A stretch of 64,000 nt of DNA from Desulfosporosinus fructosivorans (GCF_004766045.1 NZ_SPQQ01000001.1:62001-126000), one strand, 5' to 3'; shown: positions 17,454 to 27,561, numbered from the stretch's first letter. Numbers and translations are program-made. Notes: generated by a model from the letters alone, not told the origin.

Positions 17454-18920
17454 ATGTATAGACCAAGCTTAAATGAAGCCAAGGGAATTGCCACGGAATA
17501 TAAAATGATTCCAGTCAGCCGTGAGATATATTCTGATGTCAGGACTCCAATTGAGGTGCTGAAAATCCTCAAGAACGTCAGCCGTCATTGTTTTTTGTTA
17601 GAGAGTCTGGAGAGTGCTGAAAAGTGGGGACGCTACACATTTTTGGGTTTTGACCCGAAACTAGAGCTGGCTTGTACAAACGGAGTGCTCAACATCAATT
17701 CGGGTACAAAAACTATTGTTTATACAAAACACCCCCGTGAGTATATCCAACAGATCCTAGACGAGAACAAAAGTCCACGCTTTGAGTACCTGCCGCCCTT
17801 CACTGGCGGTCTTGTAGGCTATTTCTCGTATGATTACATCAAATACAATGAGCCGTCACTAAAACTAGACGCTGACGATCAGGAAGGTTTTAAGGACGTA
17901 GACCTGATGCTTTTTGACAAAGTGATCGCCTTTGACCATCTGAGGCAGAAAATTATTCTTATTGCCAATGTAAAAACCGATGAACTGGATTCAGGCTATA
18001 ACAAGGCCGTCCTGGAAATTGAAAGCATGGTAAACCTCATTAAACATGGTGTTTATCAAGAGACCTCCCCCGCTAAAATAACCTCTGAATTCCGACCGTT
18101 ATTTAAGGAGACTGAGTATTGCGCTATGGTGAACAGGGCGAAGCATTATATTAGGGAAGGGGATATCTTTCAGGTTGTGCTATCCAACCGTTTTGAAGCG
18201 GATTTTGAAGGTAGCCTCCTCAATGCCTATCGTGTTTTAAGAACATCAAATCCGTCGCCCTACATGTTCTATATCTCCAGCGATGATCTTGAAATTGCTG
18301 GTGCTTCCCCGGAAACCCTCGTAAAACTCCAAAGCGGCAGCCTCCATACTTTCCCACTGGCAGGCACAAAGCCAAGAGGGAAGACGGAGGAGGAGGATCT
18401 TGAGAACGAAAAGGATTTACTCTCCGACCCGAAAGAATTGGCCGAACACAATATGTTAGTAGATTTGGGTAGAAACGACCTAGGTAGAATCAGTAAATTC
18501 GGAACGGTAAAGGTGGAAAAGTATATGTCCATCGAGCGTTTCTCTCATGTTATGCACATCGGATCCACGGTTCGGGGAGAGATACGGGACGATAAAAACG
18601 CCTTGGATGCTTTAGACGCAGTACTGCCTGCAGGAACTCTCTCCGGCGCACCTAAAATCCGAGCCTGTGAGATTATCAACGAACTTGAAAACAATAAGCG
18701 AGGCATTTACGGTGGTGCGATCGGGTATATTGATTTTACTGGTAACCTGGATACCTGCATTGCAATTCGTATTGCCTTTAAGAAAAATGGCAAGGTATTT
18801 ATTCGCTCCGGCGCTGGTATTGTTGCCGACAGCGTGCCGGAAAACGAGTATCAGGAATGTATTAACAAAGCCCAAGCGGTTATGAACGCGTTAAAACTGT
18901 CTGAGGAGGGGATCGACTAA
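17454..18920 (+). CDS. trpE: Anthranilate synthase component I
   Basis: Converts chorismate plus ammonia to anthranilate, using ammonia from TrpG. 488 residues, full length. The tryptophan feedback motif LLES is at residues 48-51, followed at the normal distance by YTFLGFDP. The chorismate-binding core includes GDIFQVVLSNRF, SPSPYMFY-type NPSPYMFYI, LAGTKPRG, DLGRNDLGRI and LPAGTLSGAPKIRA. A strong AAGGAGGG precedes the ATG. First gene of trpEGDCFBA and under direct T-box control. The stop overlaps the trpG start by one base (TAATG). Confidence 0.98.
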   Translation: MYRPSLNEAKGIATEYKMIPVSREIYSDVRTPIEVLKILKNVSRHCFLLESLESAEKWGRYTFLGFDPKLELACTNGVLNINSGTKTIVYTKHPREYIQQILDENKSPRFEYLPPFTGGLVGYFSYDYIKYNEPSLKLDADDQEGFKDVDLMLFDKVIAFDHLRQKIILIANVKTDELDSGYNKAVLEIESMVNLIKHGVYQETSPAKITSEFRPLFKETEYCAMVNRAKHYIREGDIFQVVLSNRFEADFEGSLLNAYRVLRTSNPSPYMFYISSDDLEIAGASPETLVKLQSGSLHTFPLAGTKPRGKTEEEDLENEKDLLSDPKELAEHNMLVDLGRNDLGRISKFGTVKVEKYMSIERFSHVMHIGSTVRGEIRDDKNALDALDAVLPAGTLSGAPKIRACEIINELENNKRGIYGGAIGYIDFTGNLDTCIAIRIAFKKNGKVFIRSGAGIVADSVPENEYQECINKAQAVMNALKLSEEGID

Positions 18921-19501
18921 TGATTCTTTTAATTGATAACTATGACAGTTTTTCCTATAACCTATATCAACTCATCGGCTCCATCAATCCGGATATTAAG
19001 GTCATCCGCAACGATGAGTTAAGTGTTCCAGAAATTGAGGCTTTGGCTCCTGAGGCGATTATCCTCTCCCCTGGTCCTGGTAGACCGGAGGATGCGGGAG
19101 TATGTGTCGAGAGTGCCAGACATTTCGCAGGAAGAATTCCCGTGTTGGGGGTCTGCCTGGGGCATCAGTCCATTTGCGAGGGGTTTGGGGCCACCGTATC
19201 TTATGCCAAGGAGCTCATGCACGGTAAGCAATCGCAAATAACCATTGATACCGACTATTCCCTTTTTGCCGGATTGCCCAAAACTATCCAAGGTGCGCGG
19301 TATCATTCACTGGCCGCAATCGAAGACACCATACCCAGTGAACTCAAGATAATCGCCCGTACGGATGATGGGGAGATCATGGCCGTTAAACACAGAGATT
19401 ATGAAGTATATGGGGTTCAATTTCATCCGGAGTCTATCCTAACACCGCAGGGCAGAATCATCATGGAGAATTTTTTAGGAGGAGATACACATGATCGTTG
19501 A
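18920..19501 (+). CDS. trpG: Anthranilate synthase component II (glutamine amidotransferase)
   Basis: Hydrolyses glutamine and channels ammonia to TrpE. 193 residues, a class I amidotransferase with oxyanion loop SPGPGRPEDAG, nucleophile Cys79 in GVCLGHQ, and the His/Glu pair in QFHPES. It is separate from trpD here, unlike the fused enterobacterial form. It could also serve folate synthesis as PabA, as in bacilli, but its place inside the trp operon favours TrpG. Its end overlaps the trpD start by 11 bases. Confidence 0.96.
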   Translation: MILLIDNYDSFSYNLYQLIGSINPDIKVIRNDELSVPEIEALAPEAIILSPGPGRPEDAGVCVESARHFAGRIPVLGVCLGHQSICEGFGATVSYAKELMHGKQSQITIDTDYSLFAGLPKTIQGARYHSLAAIEDTIPSELKIIARTDDGEIMAVKHRDYEVYGVQFHPESILTPQGRIIMENFLGGDTHDR

Positions 19502-20513
19502 AGCAATATACAAGGTCATTAAAGGAGAAGACTTAGATTATGAGGCGGCAAAGGCGGTTATGGGAGAAATGATGGACGGGACCGCTACTCATGGGCAAAT
19601 GGGAGCTTTTCTCACGGCACTGCGGATGAAGGGTGAGAGTATTGATGAGATTACCGGCAGCGCTATGGCAATGCGCGAAAAGGCCATATCCCTTAATCAG
19701 GAGGTTCATGATGTCATGGATATTGTGGGCACCGGTGGGGATGAGGTGGGAACCTTTAACATCTCCACCACAACTGCTTTTGTCGTTGCGGCCGGCGGTG
19801 TTCCTGTAGCCAAGCATGGCAACCGCAGTGTATCCAGTAAAAGCGGTGCGGCGGATGTCTTGGAAAAGTTGGGGATTAATATCGCCATTACTGCTGAGCA
19901 TAGTAGGAAGATTTTAATGGAAATCAATCTATGCTTTATGTTTGCCCAAACCTATCACAGCTCGATGAAACACTGTGCTCCCGTGCGACGGGAATTGGGC
20001 GTCCGCACAATCTTTAATATTTTGGGACCTCTGGCCAACCCCGCCGGGGCGAATATGCAGTTGATGGGTGTTTATGACGAAAACCTTGTGGAGCCTTTGG
20101 CCCAGGTACTCTCCAATCTCGGTGTTAAGCGTGGCATGGTGGTCCATGGTTGCGACGGTTTGGACGAGGCAACTCTCACAACTAGGACGAAGGTCTGCGA
20201 AATAGAAGAGGGGGTTTTAAAAAGCTATTACCTTGACCCAGAGGAGTTGGGGCTGAAACGTTGTACCTTGGCTGAGCTGATCGGGGGCGACGCCGAGGAG
20301 AACGCCAAAATTACCCGCAGTATTTTAAACGGAACCGAGCAGGGTGCTAAGCGCGATGTTGTCGTTCTCAACGCAGCACTGTGTCTGTATCTGGCCGGGA
20401 AGGCAGCGACCATCGAGAGTGCAATCCCTCTTGCCCTGGACCTAATCACCAGTGGCCTGGCTAGTAAGAAACTTGAAGACTTCGCGAGACTTTCCAATGA
20501 GGTGGGGGTATGA
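19491..20513 (+). CDS. trpD: Anthranilate phosphoribosyltransferase
   Basis: Transfers the phosphoribosyl group of PRPP to anthranilate. 340 residues with the PRPP loop DIVGTGGDEVGTFNISTTTA, the KHGNRSVSSKSGAADVLEKLG segment, and the anthranilate-contact region HSSMKHCAPVRRELGVRTIFNILGPLANP. The ATG lies inside the end of trpG, preceded by TTTAGGAGG, so translation is coupled. It overlaps trpC by four bases (ATGA). Confidence 0.97.
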   Translation: MIVEAIYKVIKGEDLDYEAAKAVMGEMMDGTATHGQMGAFLTALRMKGESIDEITGSAMAMREKAISLNQEVHDVMDIVGTGGDEVGTFNISTTTAFVVAAGGVPVAKHGNRSVSSKSGAADVLEKLGINIAITAEHSRKILMEINLCFMFAQTYHSSMKHCAPVRRELGVRTIFNILGPLANPAGANMQLMGVYDENLVEPLAQVLSNLGVKRGMVVHGCDGLDEATLTTRTKVCEIEEGVLKSYYLDPEELGLKRCTLAELIGGDAEENAKITRSILNGTEQGAKRDVVVLNAALCLYLAGKAATIESAIPLALDLITSGLASKKLEDFARLSNEVGV

Positions 20514-21319
20514 TCCTGGAAAAAATAGCAGCCCGAACCGTTGAACGGGTTGCTGAACTGAAACAACGAAAATCCCTGGAGCAGGTCATCTCAGAGGCAA
20601 AAGCCTTAGTCTCCAATACCAGCTTAGACACAACTACCGGCTTTCCTTTTGAAAAAGCTCTAAAAGCAGAGGGTTTATCCTTCATCTGCGAGCTAAAAAA
20701 GGCTTCACCCTCGCAAGGCATCATTGCTCAAGATTTTCCCTATCTGAAAATTGCTAAGGAGTATGAAGAGGCAGGCGCTGCGGCGATTTCAGTTCTCACG
20801 GAACCCTATTGGTTTCATGGACAAGATCGGTATCTCACAGAGATCAAGCAAGAGGTAAGTCTTCCTCTCCTTCGTAAGGATTTTATCGTGGACAGCTATC
20901 AAATTTATGAGTCGAAGATCATAAGGGCCTCAGCGATTCTTCTGATTTGTGCCCTGCTGAACACCGATACCTTGAAGGAATACCTGGATATCGCCCACAG
21001 CTTGGGACTGTCTGTCCTTGTGGAAGCGCATACGGAGGAGGAGGTCAAATCAGCTTTAGCTGCAGGGGCCAGAATGATCGGGGTCAATAACCGTAACCTG
21101 AAGACTTTCGAGGTTGACATTACCACCAGCCTAAGGCTTCGCGCCTTGGTGCCGGAGGACATCCTCTTCATCTCGGAAAGCGGCATTAAATCTCCCGAGG
21201 ATGTGGCAAGGCTTAAAGCGAACATGACCGACGCTGTACTCATCGGGGAAAGCTTAATGCGCAGCGAGAATAAAAAAGAGCAGTTAGCTATTCTGCGAGG
21301 AGAACATGAAATCGTATGA
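20510..21319 (+). CDS. trpC: Indole-3-glycerol phosphate synthase
   Basis: Ring closure of carboxyphenylaminodeoxyribulose phosphate to indoleglycerol phosphate. 269 residues, TIM barrel with the catalytic segments FICELKKASPSQG, LLRKDFIVD, LSVLVEAHTEEE, GVNNRNLKTFEVD and FISESGIKSPED. The start overlaps the trpD stop (ATGA). It is monofunctional; TrpF is encoded separately by the next gene. Confidence 0.97.
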   Translation: MILEKIAARTVERVAELKQRKSLEQVISEAKALVSNTSLDTTTGFPFEKALKAEGLSFICELKKASPSQGIIAQDFPYLKIAKEYEEAGAAAISVLTEPYWFHGQDRYLTEIKQEVSLPLLRKDFIVDSYQIYESKIIRASAILLICALLNTDTLKEYLDIAHSLGLSVLVEAHTEEEVKSALAAGARMIGVNNRNLKTFEVDITTSLRLRALVPEDILFISESGIKSPEDVARLKANMTDAVLIGESLMRSENKKEQLAILRGEHEIV

Positions 21320-21351
21320 AGTGAACATGGCACTATGAGAGGTGATTGTGT

Positions 21352-21969
21352 TTGAGGAAAATAAAAATTTGTGGATTGTTTCGGGACTGCGACATCGACT
21401 ACGTTAATGAGGCTAGGCCAGACTTTATCGGCTTTGTTTTCGCTAAAAGTCGTCGCCAGGTGAGCGTGGTTTGGGCAGAAGCTATGCGTCCTAGGCTCAA
21501 GTCAGAGATCACGCCGGTGGGGGTATTTGTCAATGAGTCGTTGGAGAAGGTGGCCAAACTCTTAAATGATAACACTATCGAAATGGCCCAACTTCATGGG
21601 GATGAGAATGAAAATTATATCCGAGAATTAAAAACACTGACCAATAAGCCCATCATCAAGGCAGTCCGCGTTTTATCCGAGGAGGATATAGTAAGTGGGC
21701 AGCATACCGTTGCCGACTTTCTGTTGCTCGACAACGGAGCTGGTGGAACGGGTGAGAGTTTTGATTGGAGTCTAGTCAGCCAGGTGAAGAATCAAGAACA
21801 GAATCAGAAACCCTTTTTCCTGGCCGGTGGGTTAATGGCAGACAATCTTGAACAGGCGATCCTAGCTACAAGTCCATATGCTGTAGATTTAAGCAGCGGG
21901 GTGGAAACGGACGGCCTGAAAGACCGAGCTAAAATTTTAGAAATAGTAAGGAGAATGCACAATGGCTAA
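21352..21969 (+). CDS. trpF: Phosphoribosylanthranilate isomerase
   Basis: Amadori rearrangement of phosphoribosylanthranilate. About 205 residues; catalytic Cys in KIKICGLF near the N-terminus and catalytic Asp in [16 protein letters not shown], then [10 protein letters not shown] and VDLSSGVE for phosphate binding. The TTG at 21352 fits the family N-terminus (RKIKICG) and has GAGAGGTGA six bases upstream; a TTG at 21346 would add two residues. It overlaps trpB by eight bases. Confidence 0.95.
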   Translation: MRKIKICGLFRDCDIDYVNEARPDFIGFVFAKSRRQVSVVWAEAMRPRLKSEITPVGVFVNESLEKVAKLLNDNTIEMAQLHGDENENYIRELKTLTNKPIIKAVRVLSEEDIVSGQHTVADFLLLDNGAGGTGESFDWSLVSQVKNQEQNQKPFFLAGGLMADNLEQAILATSPYAVDLSSGVETDGLKDRAKILEIVRRMHNG

Positions 21970-23146
21970 AGGCAGATACGGCATTCACGGGGGCCAATAC
22001 ATTCCAGAGAGCCTGATGAATGAAATCATTAACCTAGAAAAATCCTATGAGCAATTTAAAACCGATCCAGAGTTCAACGCAGAGTTGAACAAGTTGTTGA
22101 GTGAATATGCAGGCAGACCGTCTCTGCTCTATTATGCGGAGAAAATGACTAAGGATTTAGGAGGCGCTAAAATCTATTTAAAGCGTGAAGACCTAAACCA
22201 TACCGGCTCTCACAAAATCAATAACGTACTGGGACAGGTCCTGATGGCCAAGAAAATGGGCAAAACACGCGTCATTGCCGAAACAGGTGCCGGTCAGCAC
22301 GGTGTTGCTACTGCCACGGCGGCGGCGCTTCTTGGTTTAGAATGTGAGATTTTTATGGGCAAGGAAGATACGGACAGACAGGCCTTAAACGTCTACCGTA
22401 TGCAGCTTTTAGGCTCCAAAGTTAACACGGTCACTAGCGGTACCATGACCTTGAAGGATGCGGTTAACGAAACGTTTCGGGAATGGACAGCTCGTGTTCA
22501 TGACACCCATTATGTTTTAGGTTCTGTGATGGGCCCCCATCCATTTCCGATGATGGTCCGCGATTTTCAGAGTGTGATTAGCTTAGAAGCGAGAGAGCAG
22601 ATTCTGAAACTCGAGGGTAAACTCCCAGATGCTGTGGTTGCCTGTGTAGGGGGTGGCAGCAACTCAATAGGAATGTTTTATAACTTTATCGGTGATCAAG
22701 CGGTACGCTTAATAGGCTGCGAGGCAGCGGGACATGGTCTTCATACCGAAAAGCATGCCGCAACTATTGCTAAGGGAAGATTAGGCGTATTCCATGGCAT
22801 GAAGTCTTATTTCTGTCAGGACGAGTATGGACAAATTTCGCCTGTGTACTCAATCTCGGCCGGCCTTGACTATCCGGGGATCGGACCGGAACACGCTAAC
22901 CTTCACGATACAGGCCGGGCAGAGTATGTGCCCGTAAGCGATGACGAGTCTGTAGAAGCCTTCGAATATTTGGCACGAACTGAGGGTATTATCTGTGCCA
23001 TTGAGAGTGCCCACGCTATCGCCCATGTACAGAAAATTGCTGGGACCATGAGCAAGGACCAAATCATTATCGTATGTTTGTCAGGACGAGGGGATAAGGA
23101 TGTTGCCGCCATTGCGCGCTACAAGGGGGTATGTATCGATGAGTAA
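21962..23146 (+). CDS. trpB: Tryptophan synthase beta chain
   Basis: PLP enzyme that joins indole and serine to tryptophan. 394 residues; the Schiff-base lysine is in [13 protein letters not shown], the catalytic Glu region is [14 protein letters not shown], and the phosphate loop is [10 protein letters not shown]. The length and the N-terminal [19 protein letters not shown] match TrpB1, which pairs with TrpA. It overlaps trpA by eight bases. Confidence 0.98.
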   Translation: MAKGRYGIHGGQYIPESLMNEIINLEKSYEQFKTDPEFNAELNKLLSEYAGRPSLLYYAEKMTKDLGGAKIYLKREDLNHTGSHKINNVLGQVLMAKKMGKTRVIAETGAGQHGVATATAAALLGLECEIFMGKEDTDRQALNVYRMQLLGSKVNTVTSGTMTLKDAVNETFREWTARVHDTHYVLGSVMGPHPFPMMVRDFQSVISLEAREQILKLEGKLPDAVVACVGGGSNSIGMFYNFIGDQAVRLIGCEAAGHGLHTEKHAATIAKGRLGVFHGMKSYFCQDEYGQISPVYSISAGLDYPGIGPEHANLHDTGRAEYVPVSDDESVEAFEYLARTEGIICAIESAHAIAHVQKIAGTMSKDQIIIVCLSGRGDKDVAAIARYKGVCIDE

Positions 23147-23918
23147 AATTGCACAGGCTTTTAAAAACGGAAAAGCGTTTATTGGATTTGTCACGGCTGG
23201 AGATCCATCCATGGAAAAGAGCGAGGAGTTTATTTTAGAGATGATCCGGGGGGGCGCTGATTTGGTAGAAATCGGCATTCCGTTCTCAGATCCGATGGCC
23301 GAGGGCTTGGTCATTCAAGAAGCAGATATCCGCGCACTATCTGCGGGTGCAACCGTTGACAAGATTTTTGACCTGGTGGCCTCTGTGCGCCAAAAGACAG
23401 AAGTGCCGCTCGTTTTTATGACTTATTTAAATCCCGTGTTTAACTACGGTTACCCTCGGTTTTTCGCCCGCTGCGCTGAGTTGGGGGTTGATGGCATTAT
23501 CATCCCTGATTTGCCCTATGAGGAAAAGGGTGAACTGGCTGAAGTTGCCGCAGGTTTTGGAGTCGACGTTATTTCCTTGATTGCGCCCACCTCGGAACAG
23601 CGCATTCAACAGATTGCCAAGGAGGCAACCGGCTTCATCTACGTGGTTTCCTCCATGGGTGTTACGGGGATGAGAAGTGAGATTAAAACTGATCTGTCGG
23701 CGATATTAGAGGTTATCAAGGAATCGAGTACTATTCCCACCGCCGTTGGCTTCGGGATTAACACACCTCTTCAGGCCGGGGAGATAGCCAAAATTGCGGA
23801 TGGAGTGATTGTTGGGAGCGCAATCGTCAAAATAATTGAGAAGCACGGCGAAAATGCTGGCTCGTATATTTATGAATATGTCAGAAGCATGAAGAACGCT
23901 GTAAGGGAACAGGATTGA
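23139..23918 (+). CDS. trpA: Tryptophan synthase alpha chain
   Basis: Cleaves indoleglycerol phosphate to indole, which passes to TrpB. The start is the ATG at 23139 (MSKIAQAF), not an upstream in-frame codon, giving ~259 residues. The catalytic pair is visible in [12 protein letters not shown] (Glu44, Asp51); [12 protein letters not shown] and [13 protein letters not shown] form the phosphate site. The stop is followed within a few bases by a dispersed hairpin element, and DAHP synthase follows about 97 bp on. Confidence 0.97.
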   Translation: MSKIAQAFKNGKAFIGFVTAGDPSMEKSEEFILEMIRGGADLVEIGIPFSDPMAEGLVIQEADIRALSAGATVDKIFDLVASVRQKTEVPLVFMTYLNPVFNYGYPRFFARCAELGVDGIIIPDLPYEEKGELAEVAAGFGVDVISLIAPTSEQRIQQIAKEATGFIYVVSSMGVTGMRSEIKTDLSAILEVIKESSTIPTAVGFGINTPLQAGEIAKIADGVIVGSAIVKIIEKHGENAGSYIYEYVRSMKNAVREQD

Positions 23919-23922
23919 ATTT

Positions 23923-23974
23923 TGAGACTCCCCGACCTAAGTATCGATGTTCAGCTTTAGCTTAAGCGAGTTCA
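23923..23974 (-). repeat. Dispersed hairpin element, copy 2
   Basis: Minus-strand reading starts GTGAACTCGCTTAAGC, keeps GCTGAACATC, then GGGGAGTCTC. Compensated bases in the hairpin arms (CTTAAGC with GCTGAAC) are imperfect. It sits five bases after the trpA stop, opposite in orientation. Confidence 0.6.
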
Positions 23975-24014
23975 CTGATCAGGAATCAAATTGACATACG
24001 AGGAGTGAGGGCAT

Positions 24015-25028
24015 ATGGTATTTGTACTAAAACCAAACGTAACGAAGGATCAGATTAATGCCTTCATTTATAAATTTGAAGCAGAGGGCTTTTCCACAAT
24101 CCTGAGCACTGGAACAGAACACACCGTGGTCTGTCTGATCGGTAACACAGCTAAGGTGGATGTAGACCATATTGTCCATACCAATGACATTGTTGAATAT
24201 GGCAAACGCGTAACAGAGCCCTATAAAGCGGTTAACAGAATCGTTCACCCTGAAAATACCACCGTAAGGGTGGGTAATGTTAGCATTGGAGAAGGGTACT
24301 TTACGGTTATCGCTGGTCCTTGCTCAGTGGAGAGTACAGAGCAAATCCTTGAGATCGCCAAATCCGTGCAACTCAGCGGTGCAACCATCATGCGCGGTGG
24401 CGTATTCAAACCACGCACCTCTCCCTACGCCTTTCAGGGGTTACAAGAAGAAGGCTTAAAGATGCTTTTGGCTGCAAAAAAGGCGACAGGACTTCCCATT
24501 ATCACAGAAATCATGAATCAAACCCAGATCCCGTTGCTAGAAGAAGTTGATATTATCCAGATCGGAGCTAGGAATATGCAGAACTTTGACCTGCTTAAAG
24601 AAGTGGGCAAATGTAGAAAACCGATCCTCCTTAAACGAGGGCTAGCCAACACGATCGAAGAGCTGCTGATGAGTGCAGAATATATTATGTCCGAAGGCAA
24701 TGAACAAGTCATCCTTTGCGAGCGAGGTATCCGCACTTTTGAGACGATGACGAGAAATACCTTAGACTTATCCGCAATTCCGCTGCTCAAGCAGAAGTCG
24801 CACCTTCCGGTGATCGTGGACCCCAGTCATGCGGCAGGAATACGTAGCCTCGTTGCACCCCTTGCCAAAGCAGCCATGGCTGTAGGGGCCGACGGGCTAA
24901 TGATTGAAGCCCATAATGACCCATCAAGGGCCCTGTGCGACGGTGCCCAGTCTCTGGATTTAAAACAGTTTGAAGAACTAATGGTCGATTTAAAGAGAAG
25001 AGCCTTATTTGAAGGTAAAATGATGTGA
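24015..25028 (+). CDS. aroF: 3-deoxy-7-phosphoheptulonate synthase with N-terminal regulatory domain
   Basis: Condenses phosphoenolpyruvate and erythrose 4-phosphate, the first step of the shikimate pathway. 337 residues: a ferredoxin-like regulatory domain (1-~70) of the Thermotoga/Listeria kind, then a type I-beta barrel with AGPCSVES, RGGVFKPRTSPYAFQG, QIGARNMQN, ILLKRGLA and IVDPSHAAG. Downstream of trpA, before the first strong terminator, so probably part of the same T-box-controlled transcript. This would tie aromatic precursor supply to tRNA-Trp charging. Confidence 0.96.
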   Translation: MVFVLKPNVTKDQINAFIYKFEAEGFSTILSTGTEHTVVCLIGNTAKVDVDHIVHTNDIVEYGKRVTEPYKAVNRIVHPENTTVRVGNVSIGEGYFTVIAGPCSVESTEQILEIAKSVQLSGATIMRGGVFKPRTSPYAFQGLQEEGLKMLLAAKKATGLPIITEIMNQTQIPLLEEVDIIQIGARNMQNFDLLKEVGKCRKPILLKRGLANTIEELLMSAEYIMSEGNEQVILCERGIRTFETMTRNTLDLSAIPLLKQKSHLPVIVDPSHAAGIRSLVAPLAKAAMAVGADGLMIEAHNDPSRALCDGAQSLDLKQFEELMVDLKRRALFEGKMM

Positions 25029-25192
25029 TGACGAAGTGGCAGTTACACTATTAAACTAAGTATAAAGTCAATCTATATGTGTTTATATAATTAGCAAAAC
25101 GTTGTGATTCACACTTTATTCCTATATACTACAATGGCCTTGTAAGCTTAAAAACTGTAGAAAATGTGTTGTTCGCCTCTATCATATTTACC

Positions 25193-25245
25193 AAAATACA
25201 ACAAACAGTCCATATAGGACTGTTTGTTGTATTTTGCTCTTTTTG
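25193..25245 (+). terminator. Terminator of the trp-aroF operon
   Basis: Perfect 19-bp stem (25193-25211 with 25217-25235) with AAAA/TTTT edges, followed by GCTCTTTTT. Confidence 0.85.
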
Positions 25246-25664
25246 CGTTAAGAACCAATCTGTTTAGCTATAACTTCAGCAACTTTTTATGTTTAAGGAA
25301 AACCTATGTTTCTTTCGAAGTTTGAGCACTGATCAGTTAGCAGAAGTCATTAAATTTCTGGCTAATTGCATTTTAAGTCAACAATGTAACCATATAAATA
25401 GTAAATTGGATTCAACAGGTTTCGAAGGTTTTGCTAATTAGAAAATGAGAGGAGATTTTACCATAATAAGAATAAAGTATGAACGCATGAAGGATATAGC
25501 CTTATAATAGGTATAAAAAAGGATTATTATTTGATTTATCGAATAATAGAATATGACTAATTAATATGTCTAAAATACTCATCTTTAACAAATAATTTGT
25601 ACGTTTCATCAAGAAGAACTTAACGACTACACAGTTTAAATTATTGAGAAAGATGTGAAACAGA
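25246..25664. other. Intergenic region upstream of mgtC
   Basis: About 420 bp, AT-rich, with no supported open frame. No M-box (Mg2+ riboswitch) signature was recognised. A promoter for mgtC should be here, but none stands out. Confidence 0.4.
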
Positions 25665-26411
25665 ATGCATATTACGGAATATGAGATTGCTTTAAGATTA
25701 CTTTTGGCTTGTGTTTTTGGAGGGGTAGTAGGCTTCGAAAGAGAACGACAGGATAGTCCGGCAGGATTTAGAACGCATATTTTAGTATCCCTGGGTTCTG
25801 CTTTAATTATGGTCCTATCTATGTATGGATTTAATGATTTCAATTCAGTCAATAAAGACCCCGCCCGACTAGCCGCTCAAGTCGTTTCTGGTATCGGATT
25901 TTTAGGAGCGGGGACTATTTTAAGAGACAATACATCCATTAAAGGATTAACAACTGCCGCCTCACTTTGGGTTGTTGCAGCGATTGGACTAGCTGCAGGA
26001 GCAGGATTCTATTTTTCGGCCTTTTTTGTGACAGCTTTAGTTTTCCTTACTCTAGAGCGCTCTGTCGAAACTTATTTCTTCAGAAATAAGCAAACATTAA
26101 AAGTAGTTGCCGTAAATGGGACTTGTAAAGTTAAAGAAATAAACCGCCTTTTGGAATTACACGGTATAATTCCTCAAAATATCTCTATGACTTTGTTAAC
26201 AGAGGAAAACAGCAGAACCATCATCGAATATAACCTAAGAACTCCCTTCCGTAAGATAAATATGGAGAATATTATCGAAGATATCAATGAAATTGACGGA
26301 ATATACTCTGCTGAACAAGAGGGTAACGCTAGAAGTTCGTCACGGTTTTCCTTCCTCACTCATCAACGATGGCCATTTAGTAAAAAACCTAAAGATCCTC
26401 CCTCTATGTAG
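25665..26411 (+). CDS. mgtC: MgtC/SapB family membrane protein
   Basis: 248 residues. The N-terminal ~140 residues form four to five transmembrane helices with the family signature GGVVGFERERQDSPAGFRTHILVSLGSALIM and VVSGIGFLGAGTILRD. The C-terminal ~90 residues are a soluble ACT-like domain (LLELHGIIPQNISMTLL). MgtC proteins affect Mg2+ homeostasis, membrane potential and ATP synthase activity rather than transporting Mg2+ themselves. Single gene; the ribosome binding site is weak. Confidence 0.9.
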   Translation: MHITEYEIALRLLLACVFGGVVGFERERQDSPAGFRTHILVSLGSALIMVLSMYGFNDFNSVNKDPARLAAQVVSGIGFLGAGTILRDNTSIKGLTTAASLWVVAAIGLAAGAGFYFSAFFVTALVFLTLERSVETYFFRNKQTLKVVAVNGTCKVKEINRLLELHGIIPQNISMTLLTEENSRTIIEYNLRTPFRKINMENIIEDINEIDGIYSAEQEGNARSSSRFSFLTHQRWPFSKKPKDPPSM

Positions 26412-26432
26412 GTTAGATACGAAGAAAATACT

Positions 26433-26490
26433 GTATTCGTTCTTCGAGGTGCCACTCCCGCTTGTAGAAGTGGAAGTCTCATAATATGAT
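26433..26490 (+). repeat. Dispersed hairpin element, copy 10
   Basis: Starts GTATTCGTTC, 21 bp after the mgtC stop and in the same orientation. It then carries the perfect terminal motif CCCGCTTGTAGAAGTGG and AAGTCTCATA. Closest to copy 4 at 38456-38526. Confidence 0.6.
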
Positions 26491-26504
26491 ACACTCATCA
26501 TAAA

Positions 26505-26552
26505 CAGAGGGTTTATGAAAATGGGTAATACCCAATTTCCATAAACCCTCTG
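26505..26552 (+). terminator. Hairpin downstream of mgtC, probable terminator
   Basis: About 21-bp near-perfect stem (26505-26525 with 26531-26552). There is no good T run after it, so termination is likely but not certain. A further 11-bp dyad (ACCATAATTAA with its complement) lies near 26577-26626. Confidence 0.5.
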
Positions 26553-26740
26553 GATGTTCTGGAAATCCAGTACGTACCATAATTAAAAAATCAATTATTA
26601 GATATATTAATTATGGTCATGTTGACTTGGGATAAGCACAATGCTAATCTTCTATTGTGAGGATGTATTGCCCACTTCCTATTTTGCAGAGTTATGTGAA
26701 ATCTGGAACTTAAGATAAGAACATTAAGGAGAAGATAGAG

Positions 26741-27325
26741 ATGGAGATGGAGTCGGGGGAAAGAACTTATCCAATATGGTTATTATTTGATCCAAGACAT
26801 CCGGTACGCCATGACATATGGACACCAATATTAGATGAAGTACAGGACAAAGTATATAGGGAAACCCATAGAAGAGTAGATACTTCTAAAATACTGATTA
26901 GAAATGCAATTAGTAATAGTTTGCTAGTTCCTAATACCTTAAATTGGTGGGCAGAAGAAGTAGTCTCAGAAATAGGAGTATTTAGGGAAATTGCTCTTGA
27001 ATATAATCCAAAGATTCTTATAACCTTTGGTGCATTTGCTTTTGAATTTATAAGGCGTGTTTACAAGACCAAACCTAAAAAAGGGCCTAAGCATTGGGGG
27101 ACTGCTATCTTAGGAGACGAATTTAGAAAGTCAATTGAGACCTTTGATATAAACACCACAAATAGGATTCCTTTACTCCGACGAGTTATTACGAGTGGTA
27201 ATTATATAGAAGCTCACAATTATTTCTGTCGGAATGCTGGTGAAAATTATTTCAATTATGTTGGAGTAAACATCGCCGAAAGAATTATTGAAAATAAGGA
27301 TGATTTAGATATCTGGATAAAGTAG
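26741..27325 (+). CDS. Unknown soluble protein, perhaps with a uracil-DNA-glycosylase-like fold
   Basis: 194 residues, no membrane segment. Segments such as YPIWLLFDPRHPVRHDIWTPILDEVQ, then ILIRNAISNSLLVPNTLNWWAEEV, then NPKILITFGAFAFEF recall the order of strands in UDG-like proteins (a proline-rich loop, an asparagine-containing mid-segment, a buried ILITFG strand). No catalytic signature of a characterised UDG family is certain, so the function is left open. The gene stands alone with GGAG upstream. Another gene (61 residues) follows 50 bp on. Confidence 0.7.
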   Translation: MEMESGERTYPIWLLFDPRHPVRHDIWTPILDEVQDKVYRETHRRVDTSKILIRNAISNSLLVPNTLNWWAEEVVSEIGVFREIALEYNPKILITFGAFAFEFIRRVYKTKPKKGPKHWGTAILGDEFRKSIETFDINTTNRIPLLRRVITSGNYIEAHNYFCRNAGENYFNYVGVNIAERIIENKDDLDIWIK

Positions 27326-27375
27326 AAAGTAACAAGTGGCTTTTAAATAATGAAAGGAGGGGAATTATTATAAAT

Positions 27376-27561
27376 ATGAAGAAAACTAACAAGAGTCCCG
27401 ATAAAAAGAATTCGAATCGAAGTATTTGGGATTACATTGCTGCGGGCGCATTTATAGTGGCAGGTACCTACTTTCTCGCGACCCAGCGTCTGAGTCAAGG
27501 CGCAATCTATATATTAGTAGGCCTTTTTTTTATTTTCATCACAAGGTCAAGACAAAAATAA
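27376..27561 (+). CDS. Small two-helix membrane protein, unknown
   Basis: 61 residues: a lysine/asparagine-rich cytoplasmic start (KKTNKSPDKKNSNRS), then two hydrophobic helices (IWDYIAAGAFIVAGTYFLA and GAIYILVGLFFIFI) ending in RSRQK. GAAAGGAGGGG lies about 14 bp upstream of the ATG, slightly far. Its last 15 bases overlap the convergent carbonic-anhydrase-like gene. Confidence 0.6.
   Translation: MKKTNKSPDKKNSNRSIWDYIAAGAFIVAGTYFLATQRLSQGAIYILVGLFFIFITRSRQK

Noticed and set aside
26741..27325. Assignment as uracil-DNA glycosylase
   Set aside because: Only a loose strand-order resemblance; no certain catalytic motif, so it is listed as unknown.
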